A stretch of 64,000 nt of DNA from NCBI GenBank assembly GCA_002375495.1, contig DFLU01000007.1:205469-269468 (forward strand), read 5' to 3'. Positions 42,865 through 51,438 of this stretch are shown in pieces. The notes beneath the pieces are model-generated. The model did no database searches, was not told the DNA's origin, and saw only the letters and a list, made by a program, of their open reading frames with translations. The position numbers and the translations under genes were made by a program. Numbering within the stretch: position 1 is the stretch's first letter; each line of letters begins with the position of its first letter. The DNA comes from Flavobacteriaceae bacterium UBA3611 (GTDB lineage: Bacteria; Bacteroidota; Bacteroidia; Flavobacteriales; Flavobacteriaceae).

Positions 42865-43956
42865 ATGGCAGACAGAAAACTACGTATTAACGGGCATTCA
42901 CACCTACTCCCCTATCCAGAAGAGATTCCGCAATTCATGCAGGACAAGGGTATTTTTTGGGTCGATAAAGACCGAAAATTTATGCTTCAGAAAGATTGGA
43001 GCCGCCCTGTGACTGATTCTAGCTTTTTTCTAGATGAAAAGTTAGCTTGGATGGAGAAATATAAAATTGACCATGCTGTGGTGCTCAACCTTTCACAGCT
43101 CTACGGAAATGGGCTACGGTTGGAAGAAATGAAGCAAGCATTGCGGTTTCAGAACGATTTTAATGCAAAAGTTCAGAAGGAGAATCCGTCGAAGTTTACA
43201 TGCGGATTTGTAATTCATCCTGGTTTTATACGTGGTGCCCTTTGGGAAATTGAGCGCTGTGTGGAAGTATTGGGCATGCAATTATTGTGTTTACCAACCC
43301 ATTATATGGACACTATTGGTACTTGGCGCTGTATTTTTGACGAAGAAAACGAACCCATTTTTGAACTCGCCAGCAAATACAATCTCGCTGTTGAGATTCA
43401 TCCGTACGACGGTGAAAAATTTATAAAATTAGAAAATACCGCGTGGCGTTTTCACCTTATCTGGATGTTGGCCCAATGTGCAGATGCATACCATTTTTTA
43501 ACGCTGAACGGTTATGCCGATAAATATCCGGGCATGCGAACCTGTTTTGCACACGGCGGTCAATTAGCCCAGATGAATTTAGGGCGTAGAATTCAAGGAT
43601 TTGACGGCAGACCCGATCTTTTTGAAGGAAAAACGCATCCGCGGAAAGCTGTTGGACATAAGAATATTTTCTTCGATACTTTAGTTCATGATACTGGCTC
43701 GTTAGATTTATTAGTTAAAAATCAAGGTGTGCAGCAAGTATTGGTGGGGCTTGACGATCCGTACCCCTTGGGTGAAATGGAAAGCGTTGTGCAATCGTCT
43801 TATCCCGGAAAAATTTTAGACTTAGCAAAAGATCGTAAGATTATCACAGATGATGATGCAGATAAGATGTGGGAAGAAAATGTCATACAATGGCTGTGTG
43901 GCGATAATGAAGACGCTAAGAAAAAGTTAGTAAACAGGATAACTGGTGCATCATAA
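42865..43956 (+). CDS. Amidohydrolase family protein, ACMSD-like decarboxylase
   Basis: 363-aa metal-dependent TIM-barrel protein resembling 2-amino-3-carboxymuconate-6-semialdehyde decarboxylase. The N-terminal metal motif is GHSHLLPYP (HxH), with metal or active-site His residues also in AVEIHPYDGEKF and CFAHGGQLAQM and an Asp in VLVGLDDPYPLGEME near the C-terminus. The GHSH/HP/HGG/D pattern matches the ACMSD family. In this cluster it would decarboxylate the ring-opened product of 3-hydroxyanthranilate. It is 21 bp upstream of the methyltransferase gene. Confidence 0.87.
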   Translation: MADRKLRINGHSHLLPYPEEIPQFMQDKGIFWVDKDRKFMLQKDWSRPVTDSSFFLDEKLAWMEKYKIDHAVVLNLSQLYGNGLRLEEMKQALRFQNDFNAKVQKENPSKFTCGFVIHPGFIRGALWEIERCVEVLGMQLLCLPTHYMDTIGTWRCIFDEENEPIFELASKYNLAVEIHPYDGEKFIKLENTAWRFHLIWMLAQCADAYHFLTLNGYADKYPGMRTCFAHGGQLAQMNLGRRIQGFDGRPDLFEGKTHPRKAVGHKNIFFDTLVHDTGSLDLLVKNQGVQQVLVGLDDPYPLGEMESVVQSSYPGKILDLAKDRKIITDDDADKMWEENVIQWLCGDNEDAKKKLVNRITGAS

Positions 43957-43977
43957 ACTCTTAAAACCTACACCTTA

Positions 43978-44619
43978 TTGGACTTTCTACCTGAAAAAAT
44001 AGATGCTTACGTAGTGGCCCATTCACAGCCCGAGCCCGAACTGTTGCAACAGTTAACCAGGGAAACATGGCAAAAAGTATTGGCCCCGCGCATGTTGAGT
44101 GGTCATTTACAAGGACGGGTTTTGAGCATGCTCTCTAAACTGATTCGACCAAAAAACATTCTTGAAATTGGCACTTATACAGGCTATTCGGCGTTGTGTT
44201 TGGCAGAGGGCATGCAAAATGATGGCGCGTTGCACACGATTGATGTGAATGAAGAATTGTACGACCTACAGCGAAAGTATTTTGACGCTTCGAACTATGC
44301 TGAAAATATCATACAGCACACAGGTAACGCATTAGACATTATTCCCACCTTAACACATGATTTCGACATCGTTTTTATAGATGCTGACAAGCGGAATTAC
44401 CCAAATTATTTAGAACTATTGATTCCTAAACTTAACACTGGCGCCGTATTATTGAGTGACAATGTGCTGTGGAGCGGAAAAGTAGTGGAAGCCGTAGCTG
44501 CAGATGACGTAGATACAAAGGCGCTTTTAGAATACAACCGCCTATTAAACGAACACCCAAAGCTAGAAACAGTAGTGTTGCCTATTCGCGATGGCTTGAC
44601 GATTTCTAGAGTGGTGTAA
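43978..44619 (+). CDS. Class I O-methyltransferase (COMT-like)
   Basis: 213-aa SAM-dependent catechol/caffeoyl-CoA O-methyltransferase type. NILEIGTYTGYSALCLAEGM is the SAM loop, TIDVNEEL binds the SAM ribose, DFDIVFIDADKRNYPNYLE contains the metal-binding Asp, and LLSDNVLWSGKV is the next conserved strand. A likely substrate is an ortho-hydroxylated aromatic, perhaps a kynurenine-pathway phenol, by context. The only suitable start is TTG at 43978. Confidence 0.87.
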   Translation: MDFLPEKIDAYVVAHSQPEPELLQQLTRETWQKVLAPRMLSGHLQGRVLSMLSKLIRPKNILEIGTYTGYSALCLAEGMQNDGALHTIDVNEELYDLQRKYFDASNYAENIIQHTGNALDIIPTLTHDFDIVFIDADKRNYPNYLELLIPKLNTGAVLLSDNVLWSGKVVEAVAADDVDTKALLEYNRLLNEHPKLETVVLPIRDGLTISRVV

Positions 44620-44645
44620 AAAATGTATGTCTAAATACGAGACGT

Positions 44646-44912
44646 ATGACCGAGGGAAGATTGAATGCCCACAACCAAAGAACGAAGGATCTACGGAGAC
44701 GAAAAGGAAACCGTTTGTCTGGAAGTGATGTAACTCGAAATATGGAGGGTGGTGTTCAATTTGAGAATATTGATACTGCAACTGTTGAAAAAGTAAAGGC
44801 TGATATTCAGAAAAAAGCAAAGCGAAAGCGACGTTTCGAAGCTGTTTTTCTTGTTGTTTCCATTGGTATCGCGATACTCATCTTTATAGTATTCACACAA
44901 AAATATGACTAA
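44646..44912 (+). CDS. Small basic membrane protein, unknown
   Basis: 88-aa protein: the first 62 residues are hydrophilic and very basic (RTKDLRRRKGNRL, IQKKAKRKRRFE), followed by one C-terminal transmembrane helix (AVFLVVSIGIAILIFIVF) and a short tail. It resembles no family I know. It lies 26 bp after the methyltransferase gene on the same strand, and codon use looks ordinary. Confidence 0.6.
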   Translation: MTEGRLNAHNQRTKDLRRRKGNRLSGSDVTRNMEGGVQFENIDTATVEKVKADIQKKAKRKRRFEAVFLVVSIGIAILIFIVFTQKYD

Positions 44913-44959
44913 CTAATAAAGAATGCTTTCACTTAAAAAACAACCTTAAAGAACTTCAT

Positions 44960-45796
44960 ATGAAACCAACCATCACCCATGTAAGCGCCATCTTATTAAT
45001 TGCTTTGTTATTGGCTTGTAACGATATAAAAGAGTCCTCTAAAGTTTCAGAAAAAGAACGAACACAGGTAGAAATGGTGACCAACTATGGCACCATGCAG
45101 ATTGAACTGTATGATGAGACCCCACTACACCGTGATAACTTTCTCAATCTTGCTAAAAACAAAGCCTATGATAGCCTCTTATTCCATAGGGTAATCAATA
45201 CATTTATGATACAGGCGGGAGATCCCGATAGTAAAAAAGCAACTAGCACAGATACGTTAGGAGATGGTGATGCACCTTACTTGGTACAAGCAGAATTTAA
45301 CGATTCACTCTTTCATAAAAAAGGAGTGTTGGCTGCAGCTCGAGATAACAATCCTGAACGTGCTTCGAGTGCCATGCAGTTCTATATTGTACAAGGAAAA
45401 GTTTTTAACGACAGCCTGCTGAATCTTGCCGAGGAACGCATCAATAAAATGAAAGCAGCTCGTTATTTTGAAATGAAACCCATCAAAATTGCGTTGTTAG
45501 ATTCGCTTGAAAATGCGATGAGCATGGGCGATTTTGAGAAATACAACGATTTTGGAAATCGAATTTGGGAAATGGCAAAAGTTGAAAAAGACTTTGCGCC
45601 TTATACTATTCCGGCGTATCAGCGAGATGTCTACAAAACTATTGGTGGCACACCACATTTAGATCAAAACTATACGGTATACGGTGAGGTTATTTCCGGT
45701 TTAGAAGTTATCGATTCGATTGCGAAGGCACCTACAAGCCCTTTAGATCGCCCTTTGAAAGATGTTCGAATACTAGAAGTAAACGTTATTGAATAA
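44960..45796 (+). CDS. Cyclophilin-type peptidylprolyl isomerase, lipoprotein
   Basis: 278-aa predicted lipoprotein (lipobox in LLIALLLAC). The cyclophilin domain begins VEMVTNYGTMQIELYDETPLHRDNFLNLA. Core residues are LLFHRVINTFMIQAGDP (with the catalytic Arg) and SSAMQFYIVQG. A helical insert of about 75 residues (about 154-228, MKAARYFEMKPIK...) interrupts the barrel before the final strands DQNYTVYGEVISGLEVID. The role is proline isomerisation during envelope protein folding. Confidence 0.9.
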   Translation: MKPTITHVSAILLIALLLACNDIKESSKVSEKERTQVEMVTNYGTMQIELYDETPLHRDNFLNLAKNKAYDSLLFHRVINTFMIQAGDPDSKKATSTDTLGDGDAPYLVQAEFNDSLFHKKGVLAAARDNNPERASSAMQFYIVQGKVFNDSLLNLAEERINKMKAARYFEMKPIKIALLDSLENAMSMGDFEKYNDFGNRIWEMAKVEKDFAPYTIPAYQRDVYKTIGGTPHLDQNYTVYGEVISGLEVIDSIAKAPTSPLDRPLKDVRILEVNVIE

Positions 45797-45815
45797 ATTC
45801 GAAATAGTAGCTAGT

Positions 45816-46394
45816 CTACACCTTTTCGGGCTGACGGGAATTTATTTTTTGCAGTACATTTTTAGCTAGTTGAAATATGATAAATGCGATGGTGGTCCCT
45901 ACCAAAGCCCCCACAGAGATGTCGCTCGGGTAATGTACACCTACATAAATTCGGCTCAACACAAATATCAAAGGCCAAAGAAAAGCCAGATAGATCCATT
46001 TGGTATGATCGCGAATTGCTAACACCACAAAGGTAGTCACTGTAAAACTGGACGATGCGTGCCCCGAGAAAAAACTATAATTGGTTGGTTTCTGTAAAAT
46101 CCGAATCACCTCGGCCAAGGCTTCTACATTATTGGGGCGTAGGCGGGCGACGTATTCTTTGACCAAATTTGTAAAGGTAAGGGTCACCATGAATGAAATG
46201 ATGGTGAAAATAATGAGCAGAAACCCTCTTTTTATGCCATAGAAATGGAAAAAGAGCACAAAAAATAAAATAAACAACGGAATCCAGCTTTCTATTTGGG
46301 TAACAAAAATCCAAAAGCTATCAAAGCGTTCAATACCCAAACTATTGAGCCAGACAAAAAGTTCTCTGTCCCATTCTTTGAGAGTTTGAAGCAT
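45816..46394 (-). CDS. PAP2 family membrane phosphatase
   Basis: 192-aa polytopic membrane phosphatase. The three PAP2 motifs are KEYVARLRPNN (KxxxxxxRP), FFSGHASSSF (SGH) and SRIYVGVHYPSDISVG (SRxxxxxHxxxD), spread over about five to six helices. It could dephosphorylate undecaprenyl pyrophosphate or a phospholipid such as phosphatidylglycerophosphate. Its ATG overlaps the stop of tatA by one base, so the two form an operon. Confidence 0.9.
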   Translation of the reverse strand: MLQTLKEWDRELFVWLNSLGIERFDSFWIFVTQIESWIPLFILFFVLFFHFYGIKRGFLLIIFTIISFMVTLTFTNLVKEYVARLRPNNVEALAEVIRILQKPTNYSFFSGHASSSFTVTTFVVLAIRDHTKWIYLAFLWPLIFVLSRIYVGVHYPSDISVGALVGTTIAFIIFQLAKNVLQKINSRQPEKV

Positions 46395-46675
46395 TAGAAT
46401 TTCCGTTTAATGGGGCCTGTGATTTCGTTTACATCTTCCTTCACCTTATCTATCTCATTACGCACGTCATGGGTAATATCTACTCCGTGTTCTTCTGCGC
46501 TTTTAGTGATTTCAGATTTAATATCGTTCGTGGCATCTTTTATTTGCCGCATGCCCTTCCCGAGGCCACGGGCAATTTCTGGCACCTTATCGGCACCAAA
46601 TACCATTAGCACGATAAATAGTATAAAAGCTATTTCGCCGCCGCTGATAAATAAAGGAAGTATGGCCATTTGCAT
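46394..46675 (-). CDS. Twin-arginine translocase TatA/TatB-like protein
   Basis: 93-aa membrane protein: an N-terminal helix ISGGEIAFILFIVLMVFGADKVPEIARGLGKGM with the FG hinge and the following amphipathic helix, then an acidic/basic tail. It is the pore-forming or TatB-like part of the Tat export system. A start at 46675 is supported by a -7 box ending 4 nt upstream. tatC is not in this window. Overlaps the PAP2 gene by one base. Confidence 0.87.
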   Translation of the reverse strand: MQMAILPLFISGGEIAFILFIVLMVFGADKVPEIARGLGKGMRQIKDATNDIKSEITKSAEEHGVDITHDVRNEIDKVKEDVNEITGPIKRKF

Positions 46676-46679
46676 GGTA

Positions 46680-46713
46680 CAAAGATACAAATTCTATTAG
46701 CGCAACAATCAAA
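46680..46713 (-). promoter_or_regulatory. Promoter of the tatA-PAP2 operon
   Basis: On the minus strand a -7 box TATCTTTG (46680-46687) has a TTTG -33 box 22 nt upstream (46710-46713). The tatA ATG begins 4 nt after the -7 box, at the expected transcription start. Confidence 0.6.
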
Positions 46714-46724
46714 TTCTAAATAAC

Positions 46725-46760
46725 AAAAAAAAGCCCCTTCCAAAATGAAAGAGGCTTTTT
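46725..46760 (-). terminator. Terminator of the M1 peptidase gene
   Basis: Stem AAAAAGCC (46728-46735) / GGCTTTTT (46753-46760) with further weaker pairs inside and an A-run that becomes U's on the minus transcript, 20 bp after the M1 stop. It can also stop read-through from the + strand. Confidence 0.8.
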
Positions 46761-46779
46761 CAATAAATTGGGTGAATGC

Positions 46780-49095
46780 TTACTTGTCGCCTTTCACTTC
46801 TTCTTTAAACTTATTGAACTCACCTAACTTTTTAAGTTTAGGCCATGTATTATTTGTAGTGTCAATATCTGCCGTTTCTTCATCTGGATCTACCACGATT
46901 TTGGTAATTTCCTTTTCAGAAGCGATTACTTTTCCAACTTCCGCATCATTCAATCTCCAAATTTGGGCTGGGTAGGTATACCGCTCTGTTGTTCCATCGC
47001 TGTAGGTAACCTCAGCAATAATAGGCATCGGGATTCCTCCTGGTTTCTCGAAAGTAACTTCATAGAAATAATTAGGACTCTTCATAGCAGCTCTATCTGC
47101 AGCTGGAACATTGTCCATTATAAATTCTTGTACCGTCGTTACATCATCTAGTGTAGCATTCTTCATACTCGGATCGAAATCTTCACTACCTTCTTCAACT
47201 AGATACACCAATGGCGGCAAGTCGCTTTCTTTCATTCCGCGTGCTTCCATCATTTCTTTCACTTCTTTGTTCATTTTGCTAGTGACGTAGAATTTCTTCA
47301 CATCTTTCACGCCAATATCAGTATAGTCTGTAGTGTAAAACCACGATCTCCAAAACCAATCTAAGTCTACAGCCGAAGCATCTTCCATAGTACGGAAGAA
47401 ATCTTCTGGCGTTGGGTGCTTAAACATCCAACGTTGTGAATACGTTTTAAAAGCATAGTCGAACAACTCACGCCCCATAATAGTTTCACGTAAGATATTC
47501 AATCCCGTAGCTGGTTTTGAATAAGCATTTGCGCCAAAACTATAGGTGTTTAAACCTTTCGTCATAATGGGTGCTCTACGATCTTGGTCTCCTGCCATAT
47601 AGTCTACGATGTTCTTAGCAGGTCCACGACGCGAAGGATACTTTTTATTTGGTGCGATTGCTTCTGGATATTTTTCTCCAAAATCTTGCTCGGCCACATA
47701 CTGTACAAAGGTGTTAATTCCTTCGTCCATCCATGTCCATTGGCGCTCATCACTATTTACAATCATTGGGTAGTAGTTGTGCCCCACCTCATGGATAATC
47801 ACCCCGAACATTCCGTATTTGGTGCGCTCACTGTAATTTCCATCTTTATCTGGTCTTCCGTAGTTCCAGCAAATCATTGGATACTCCATACCTTGGTTTT
47901 TCGCGTGCACACTAATTGCCTTGTGGTATGGGTAATCGAATGCCATACGCGAGTAGGTTTCTAAGGTACTTGCCACTACTTTCGTAGACCAATCTGACCA
48001 TAACGGATTTCCTTCTGGCGGATACACAGAAACTGCCATCACATCACGATTTCCAATTTTCACGGCCATCATGTCCCACATAAATCGACGCGAGGTCGCA
48101 AATCCGTAGTCACGAACCATTTCAGCTTTAAATTTCCAAGTTTTGGTTCCAGTGGCAAAGCCTTTAGAAGCAGCTTCTGCCTCGGCTTCGGTAACAATTT
48201 GAACCGGCTCTTTATATTCTTTTTTAGCTTGCTCGTAGCGGTTCATCATGGTTTTACTGAAAACGTCTTTTCTATTCAACAATTCTCCAGTTGCATCTAA
48301 CACATGGTCTGCCGGTACGGTAATACTTACATCAAAATCTCCAAAAGGCAGCGCAAATTCATCACGCCCCCAGAACTGACTGTTTTGCCATCCTTCCACA
48401 TCGCTATACACAGCCATTCGCGGATAGAATTGAGCAATTACATACCCTTTGTTTCCATCTTCAAAAACTTCATACCCACTGCGGGCACGGTCTACAGTGT
48501 GGTCTGGAATATTGTACCACCACTTAATCGAAAATGTAAACGACTCACCCGTTTCTAAATTCTCGGGCATTTCAACACGCATCATCGTGCGATTTATAGT
48601 ATGCGGAAGTGGTTTTCCAGATTTATCTTTTACGTAATCAATTTTAAATCCGCCATCAAATCCAGCACCCATGTATTTTCCAACAAAACTTGAAGCCAAC
48701 TCTGCTGGTGCAGCACCACTCGATTCGATTAAAGGCGATTTAGAATCCTTTGCACGTACATTTTGATCTAATTGTACCCAAAGATATTCCAACTCGTCTG
48801 GTGAATTGTTGGTGTATGTAATAGTTTCAGTACCGTATAATTTTGATGCTTTATCATCTAAAATGATGTTCATTTCATAATCGGCCTGTTGCTGGTAGTA
48901 CGCAGGACCCGGAGCTCCGTTTGGAGAACGGTACATATTAGGGGTAGAGAACTCTTCATAGAGTTGTTTAAAGCGGTTATTGTTGTAGTGTCCAGGCTTT
49001 CTTGCTTCTTTAGTTTCACCGTCGGCATCTTGCGCAAACGACATTCCAGAAGCTAAAAGCAGTGCTACTAGGGAAAGATATTTTACTAGTTTCAT
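46780..49095 (-). CDS. M1 family metallopeptidase
   Basis: 771-aa exported zinc aminopeptidase-type enzyme. A signal peptide ends at about 21 (ASGMSFAQ), then a beta-rich N-terminal domain. The catalytic region has QGMEYPMICWNYG in place of the usual GAMEN exopeptidase motif, and IIHEVGHNYYPMIVNSDERQWTWMDEGINTF carries HEXXH-X18-E with all zinc ligands. A C-terminal helical domain and an acidic tail follow. It is the last of a minus-strand run starting at 52251. Confidence 0.93.
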   Translation of the reverse strand: MKLVKYLSLVALLLASGMSFAQDADGETKEARKPGHYNNNRFKQLYEEFSTPNMYRSPNGAPGPAYYQQQADYEMNIILDDKASKLYGTETITYTNNSPDELEYLWVQLDQNVRAKDSKSPLIESSGAAPAELASSFVGKYMGAGFDGGFKIDYVKDKSGKPLPHTINRTMMRVEMPENLETGESFTFSIKWWYNIPDHTVDRARSGYEVFEDGNKGYVIAQFYPRMAVYSDVEGWQNSQFWGRDEFALPFGDFDVSITVPADHVLDATGELLNRKDVFSKTMMNRYEQAKKEYKEPVQIVTEAEAEAASKGFATGTKTWKFKAEMVRDYGFATSRRFMWDMMAVKIGNRDVMAVSVYPPEGNPLWSDWSTKVVASTLETYSRMAFDYPYHKAISVHAKNQGMEYPMICWNYGRPDKDGNYSERTKYGMFGVIIHEVGHNYYPMIVNSDERQWTWMDEGINTFVQYVAEQDFGEKYPEAIAPNKKYPSRRGPAKNIVDYMAGDQDRRAPIMTKGLNTYSFGANAYSKPATGLNILRETIMGRELFDYAFKTYSQRWMFKHPTPEDFFRTMEDASAVDLDWFWRSWFYTTDYTDIGVKDVKKFYVTSKMNKEVKEMMEARGMKESDLPPLVYLVEEGSEDFDPSMKNATLDDVTTVQEFIMDNVPAADRAAMKSPNYFYEVTFEKPGGIPMPIIAEVTYSDGTTERYTYPAQIWRLNDAEVGKVIASEKEITKIVVDPDEETADIDTTNNTWPKLKKLGEFNKFKEEVKGDK

Positions 49096-49159
49096 GAATG
49101 TGTAAATTAAATTGATTTTGATTGGTCTAAAAATACTTGTTATAAAGGTTTTACGCGGG

Positions 49160-49666
49160 CTAGTCGCTGAAGTTTAACAATCCTTTAGGATTTTCTTTTT
49201 CAAGCACTAAGCTGCGTCTTTTTTTGTTCTTTTTTACGTGTATAATATTCTGTTGTTCATCGAACATATCGTGCAAAACTTTGTTTTCAATTTCTAAAGT
49301 TGAAAGTTTCTTCACATTGGTTACTTCGAGGTAACATTTTACAACGTCTATGTCGTATTCTTTTCCGATGTACGTATAGGAAACAGGCGCTCCATTTACT
49401 TTTAGCTTAAACTTCTGAAATAAATACTCTTTCAAAAGATTCTCGGCGGCTTCCGTTTCTTTGGTAGAATTAAATTTTAGTTTTTTACCATAACGGGTTT
49501 CTAGGGCCGCTTCAAGGTCATCTAAAAAAATCTTGGTGATTATCTGCAGGCTTTCCTGCTTTGGTGCATATTCTATGTTGGTGATACTCACATAGAATTT
49601 ATGGTCGGCAGAGGCCGTAACCAAAGGAAACAGCGCCAAAAGTATGGCAATTTTTAAAAACTTCAT
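49160..49666 (-). CDS. DUF6702 family exported protein
   Basis: 168-aa protein with a signal peptide ending about residue 20 (LVTASADHKFYVS). The body has YVSITNIEYAPKQESLQIITKIFLDDLEAALE and LLKEYLFQKFKLKVNGAPVSYTYIGKEYDIDVVKCYLEV, matching the DUF6702 pattern, and a basic KKNKKRRSLVLEKENPKGLLNF end. The function is unknown; in flavobacteria it accompanies M1 peptidase genes, as here. It is 64 bp upstream of the M1 gene on the same strand. Confidence 0.8.
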   Translation of the reverse strand: MKFLKIAILLALFPLVTASADHKFYVSITNIEYAPKQESLQIITKIFLDDLEAALETRYGKKLKFNSTKETEAAENLLKEYLFQKFKLKVNGAPVSYTYIGKEYDIDVVKCYLEVTNVKKLSTLEIENKVLHDMFDEQQNIIHVKKNKKRRSLVLEKENPKGLLNFSD

Positions 49667-49717
49667 ATCGTAATTACGTTTGGATAAGACGTGGGTGTGG
49701 CCTAAATGTTACAACAA

Positions 49718-50524
49718 TTATTCCTTTTTTTCTATGGGTTCTTGAATTCGCGAAAGATACGTTTTTGATTGTCGTTCAAAAATATTCAGCACACGTGCAT
49801 AGCTTTCATTTCTGAATTCGGTAGCAAGTGTTGAAGTCTCCATACAGAACAACAAAAAATCATAAGTTCGATCCTGGGGGATTCCGTAGGCCTTTTCAAA
49901 GAAATTTTCATCGTATTTGTATAAGATGTGGGCAACGGCTTTGTTCTCAGACTCCCATTTGCGCTTGGTTCGCAACATCTTATAGTAGCCTGTAAGGTGT
50001 TTGTACAGCGCATCAATATTAACGTGTGTTGGCCCGATGGTTTGCCCAATTAGGGTAGGGATTTTTTCTTCGGGTTCTCCTTTAAACCCAGGTATACCCA
50101 GGCTGTCAAAATCTATTTTCTTTTTTACTTTAATATTCTTGACATCACGCTCAAGATCGCCAGAGAGTTTCGGCCCCAGAAAAACTTCGTCCAGTTCGTT
50201 CACTAATTTTGAAAGCGTCACCACCAAGATGCCGCGTTCATGAATTTCTTCGGTGACAACCACCTTTTCTGGCACAAAGTGCACTGATGAGAAAATTAAG
50301 GTATCTAATGGTTTGGCGGAAATGCTAAAATTTCCGAAGACATCTGTAACACTGTTGTAACGTGACGTGGTGTTTAACACATGGATGCCTTCTACCTCTT
50401 CTGGATTGGTTATTTTTCCTTGAAGCTCCTTTTGCTGTGCTGAAGTTTCAAAAATAAATAGAAACATCCCAATGAGAACAAAGAGGGTATTATTCAACTT
50501 TAATACGTTCTTTATACACTTCAC
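49718..50524 (-). CDS. Carboxypeptidase-regulatory-like domain protein (paralog 3)
   Basis: 268-aa exported protein. The signal peptide lies around residues 12-29 (FVLIGMFLFIFETSA), then a CarboxypepD_reg-like beta-sandwich (about 32-110: LQGKITNPEEVEGIHVLNTTSRYNSVTDVFGNFSISA) and a helical C-terminal half. This half carries the shared AYGIPQDRTYDFLLFC and NIFERQSKTYLSRI segments seen in the next two genes. The start is GTG at 50524, overlapping the previous gene by 35 bp. Function unknown; such domains occur in TonB-dependent receptors and surface proteins. Confidence 0.8.
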   Translation of the reverse strand: MKCIKNVLKLNNTLFVLIGMFLFIFETSAQQKELQGKITNPEEVEGIHVLNTTSRYNSVTDVFGNFSISAKPLDTLIFSSVHFVPEKVVVTEEIHERGILVVTLSKLVNELDEVFLGPKLSGDLERDVKNIKVKKKIDFDSLGIPGFKGEPEEKIPTLIGQTIGPTHVNIDALYKHLTGYYKMLRTKRKWESENKAVAHILYKYDENFFEKAYGIPQDRTYDFLLFCMETSTLATEFRNESYARVLNIFERQSKTYLSRIQEPIEKKE

Positions 50525-51305
50525 TTTGTTGAAATAAGGTTGCTAGCAATTCAATTTCGTTTTCTTCTTTCAACATCTCCGGAGTCACTGCGTTTTCTTG
50601 TGCGAAATAGATAAAATTGTCTACTTTTTCTATCGGAATTCCAAAAGTATCGGCATAATATTGGGCGCTAAATCGTTGTTGCAACGCTCTTACAATAGTA
50701 CTATAATTTGGTGTTTCAACGTACGGATCTTTTTTCTTTTTTCCGACAATCGCGTTTGCAATCACGCCCAATACAGAGATAAAATTAAAACCATTTTTAA
50801 GTCCGCCATTGTTTAAGGCATCTTCTGCTACATTCCCTTTTATGGAAGTTTGCCTGTCTTCAGTAAATTCATATTCGTATTCTAGCGTTTCATAAGAAAG
50901 GTCCCAGTTGGGAGATGCATACACATCTACTCGATTTACGTCTACATTAATATTTCCGGAAAGATCGTAGGGCCGCACCACAACTTCTTCCAATTGGTTA
51001 ATGGCAGGATTCATATAAATCCGCATTTGCTTCGCGGCTACCACACCTTCATCTACCACCACGGTAAACGATTGAAACTGCAAAGCAGAAATCAATACCC
51101 TATCGTTGGCTGCCACAGCGAGTGTAAAGTTGCCTTCGGCATCGGTTACCGTACCTTTTTGGGAAGACACATTATACACACTTACCTGATCTGCAGAGTC
51201 TCCCGCAGGGACGAAAATTGTTCCTTCTACCAATGTACGTTCAATGGTTTGCGAAAAACTCACGAAAGTTAAGAGCAATAAACAAGAAGTTAGCAACAAT
51301 TTCAT
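50490..51305 (-). CDS. Carboxypeptidase-regulatory-like domain protein (paralog 2)
   Basis: 271-aa exported protein with a signal peptide (MKLLLTSCLLLLTFVSFSQ), a CarboxypepD_reg-like domain (EGTIFVPAGDSADQVSVYNVSSQKGTVTDAEGNFTLAV) and a C-terminal half ending in QQRFSAQYYADTFGIPIEKVDNFIYFAQ...FQQSEVYKERIKVE. It is closely similar in plan and in many words (ALQFQSFTVVVDE, KMRIYMNP-like) to the gene at 51439-52248, so the two arose by tandem duplication. Function unknown. Confidence 0.8.
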   Translation of the reverse strand: MKLLLTSCLLLLTFVSFSQTIERTLVEGTIFVPAGDSADQVSVYNVSSQKGTVTDAEGNFTLAVAANDRVLISALQFQSFTVVVDEGVVAAKQMRIYMNPAINQLEEVVVRPYDLSGNINVDVNRVDVYASPNWDLSYETLEYEYEFTEDRQTSIKGNVAEDALNNGGLKNGFNFISVLGVIANAIVGKKKKDPYVETPNYSTIVRALQQRFSAQYYADTFGIPIEKVDNFIYFAQENAVTPEMLKEENEIELLATLFQQSEVYKERIKVE

Positions 51306-51438
51306 CTCTTAAAGTTACGATTGTTTTGTTGAAATAGGAAATATTTCACCCCTTTATCGAGGCCCATTACTGATAAAAATATGCCAAAATTGTAGCATCT
51401 GTTGTTTGGAAAAGTAAGCTCTTTTACAACCCTGCCTC

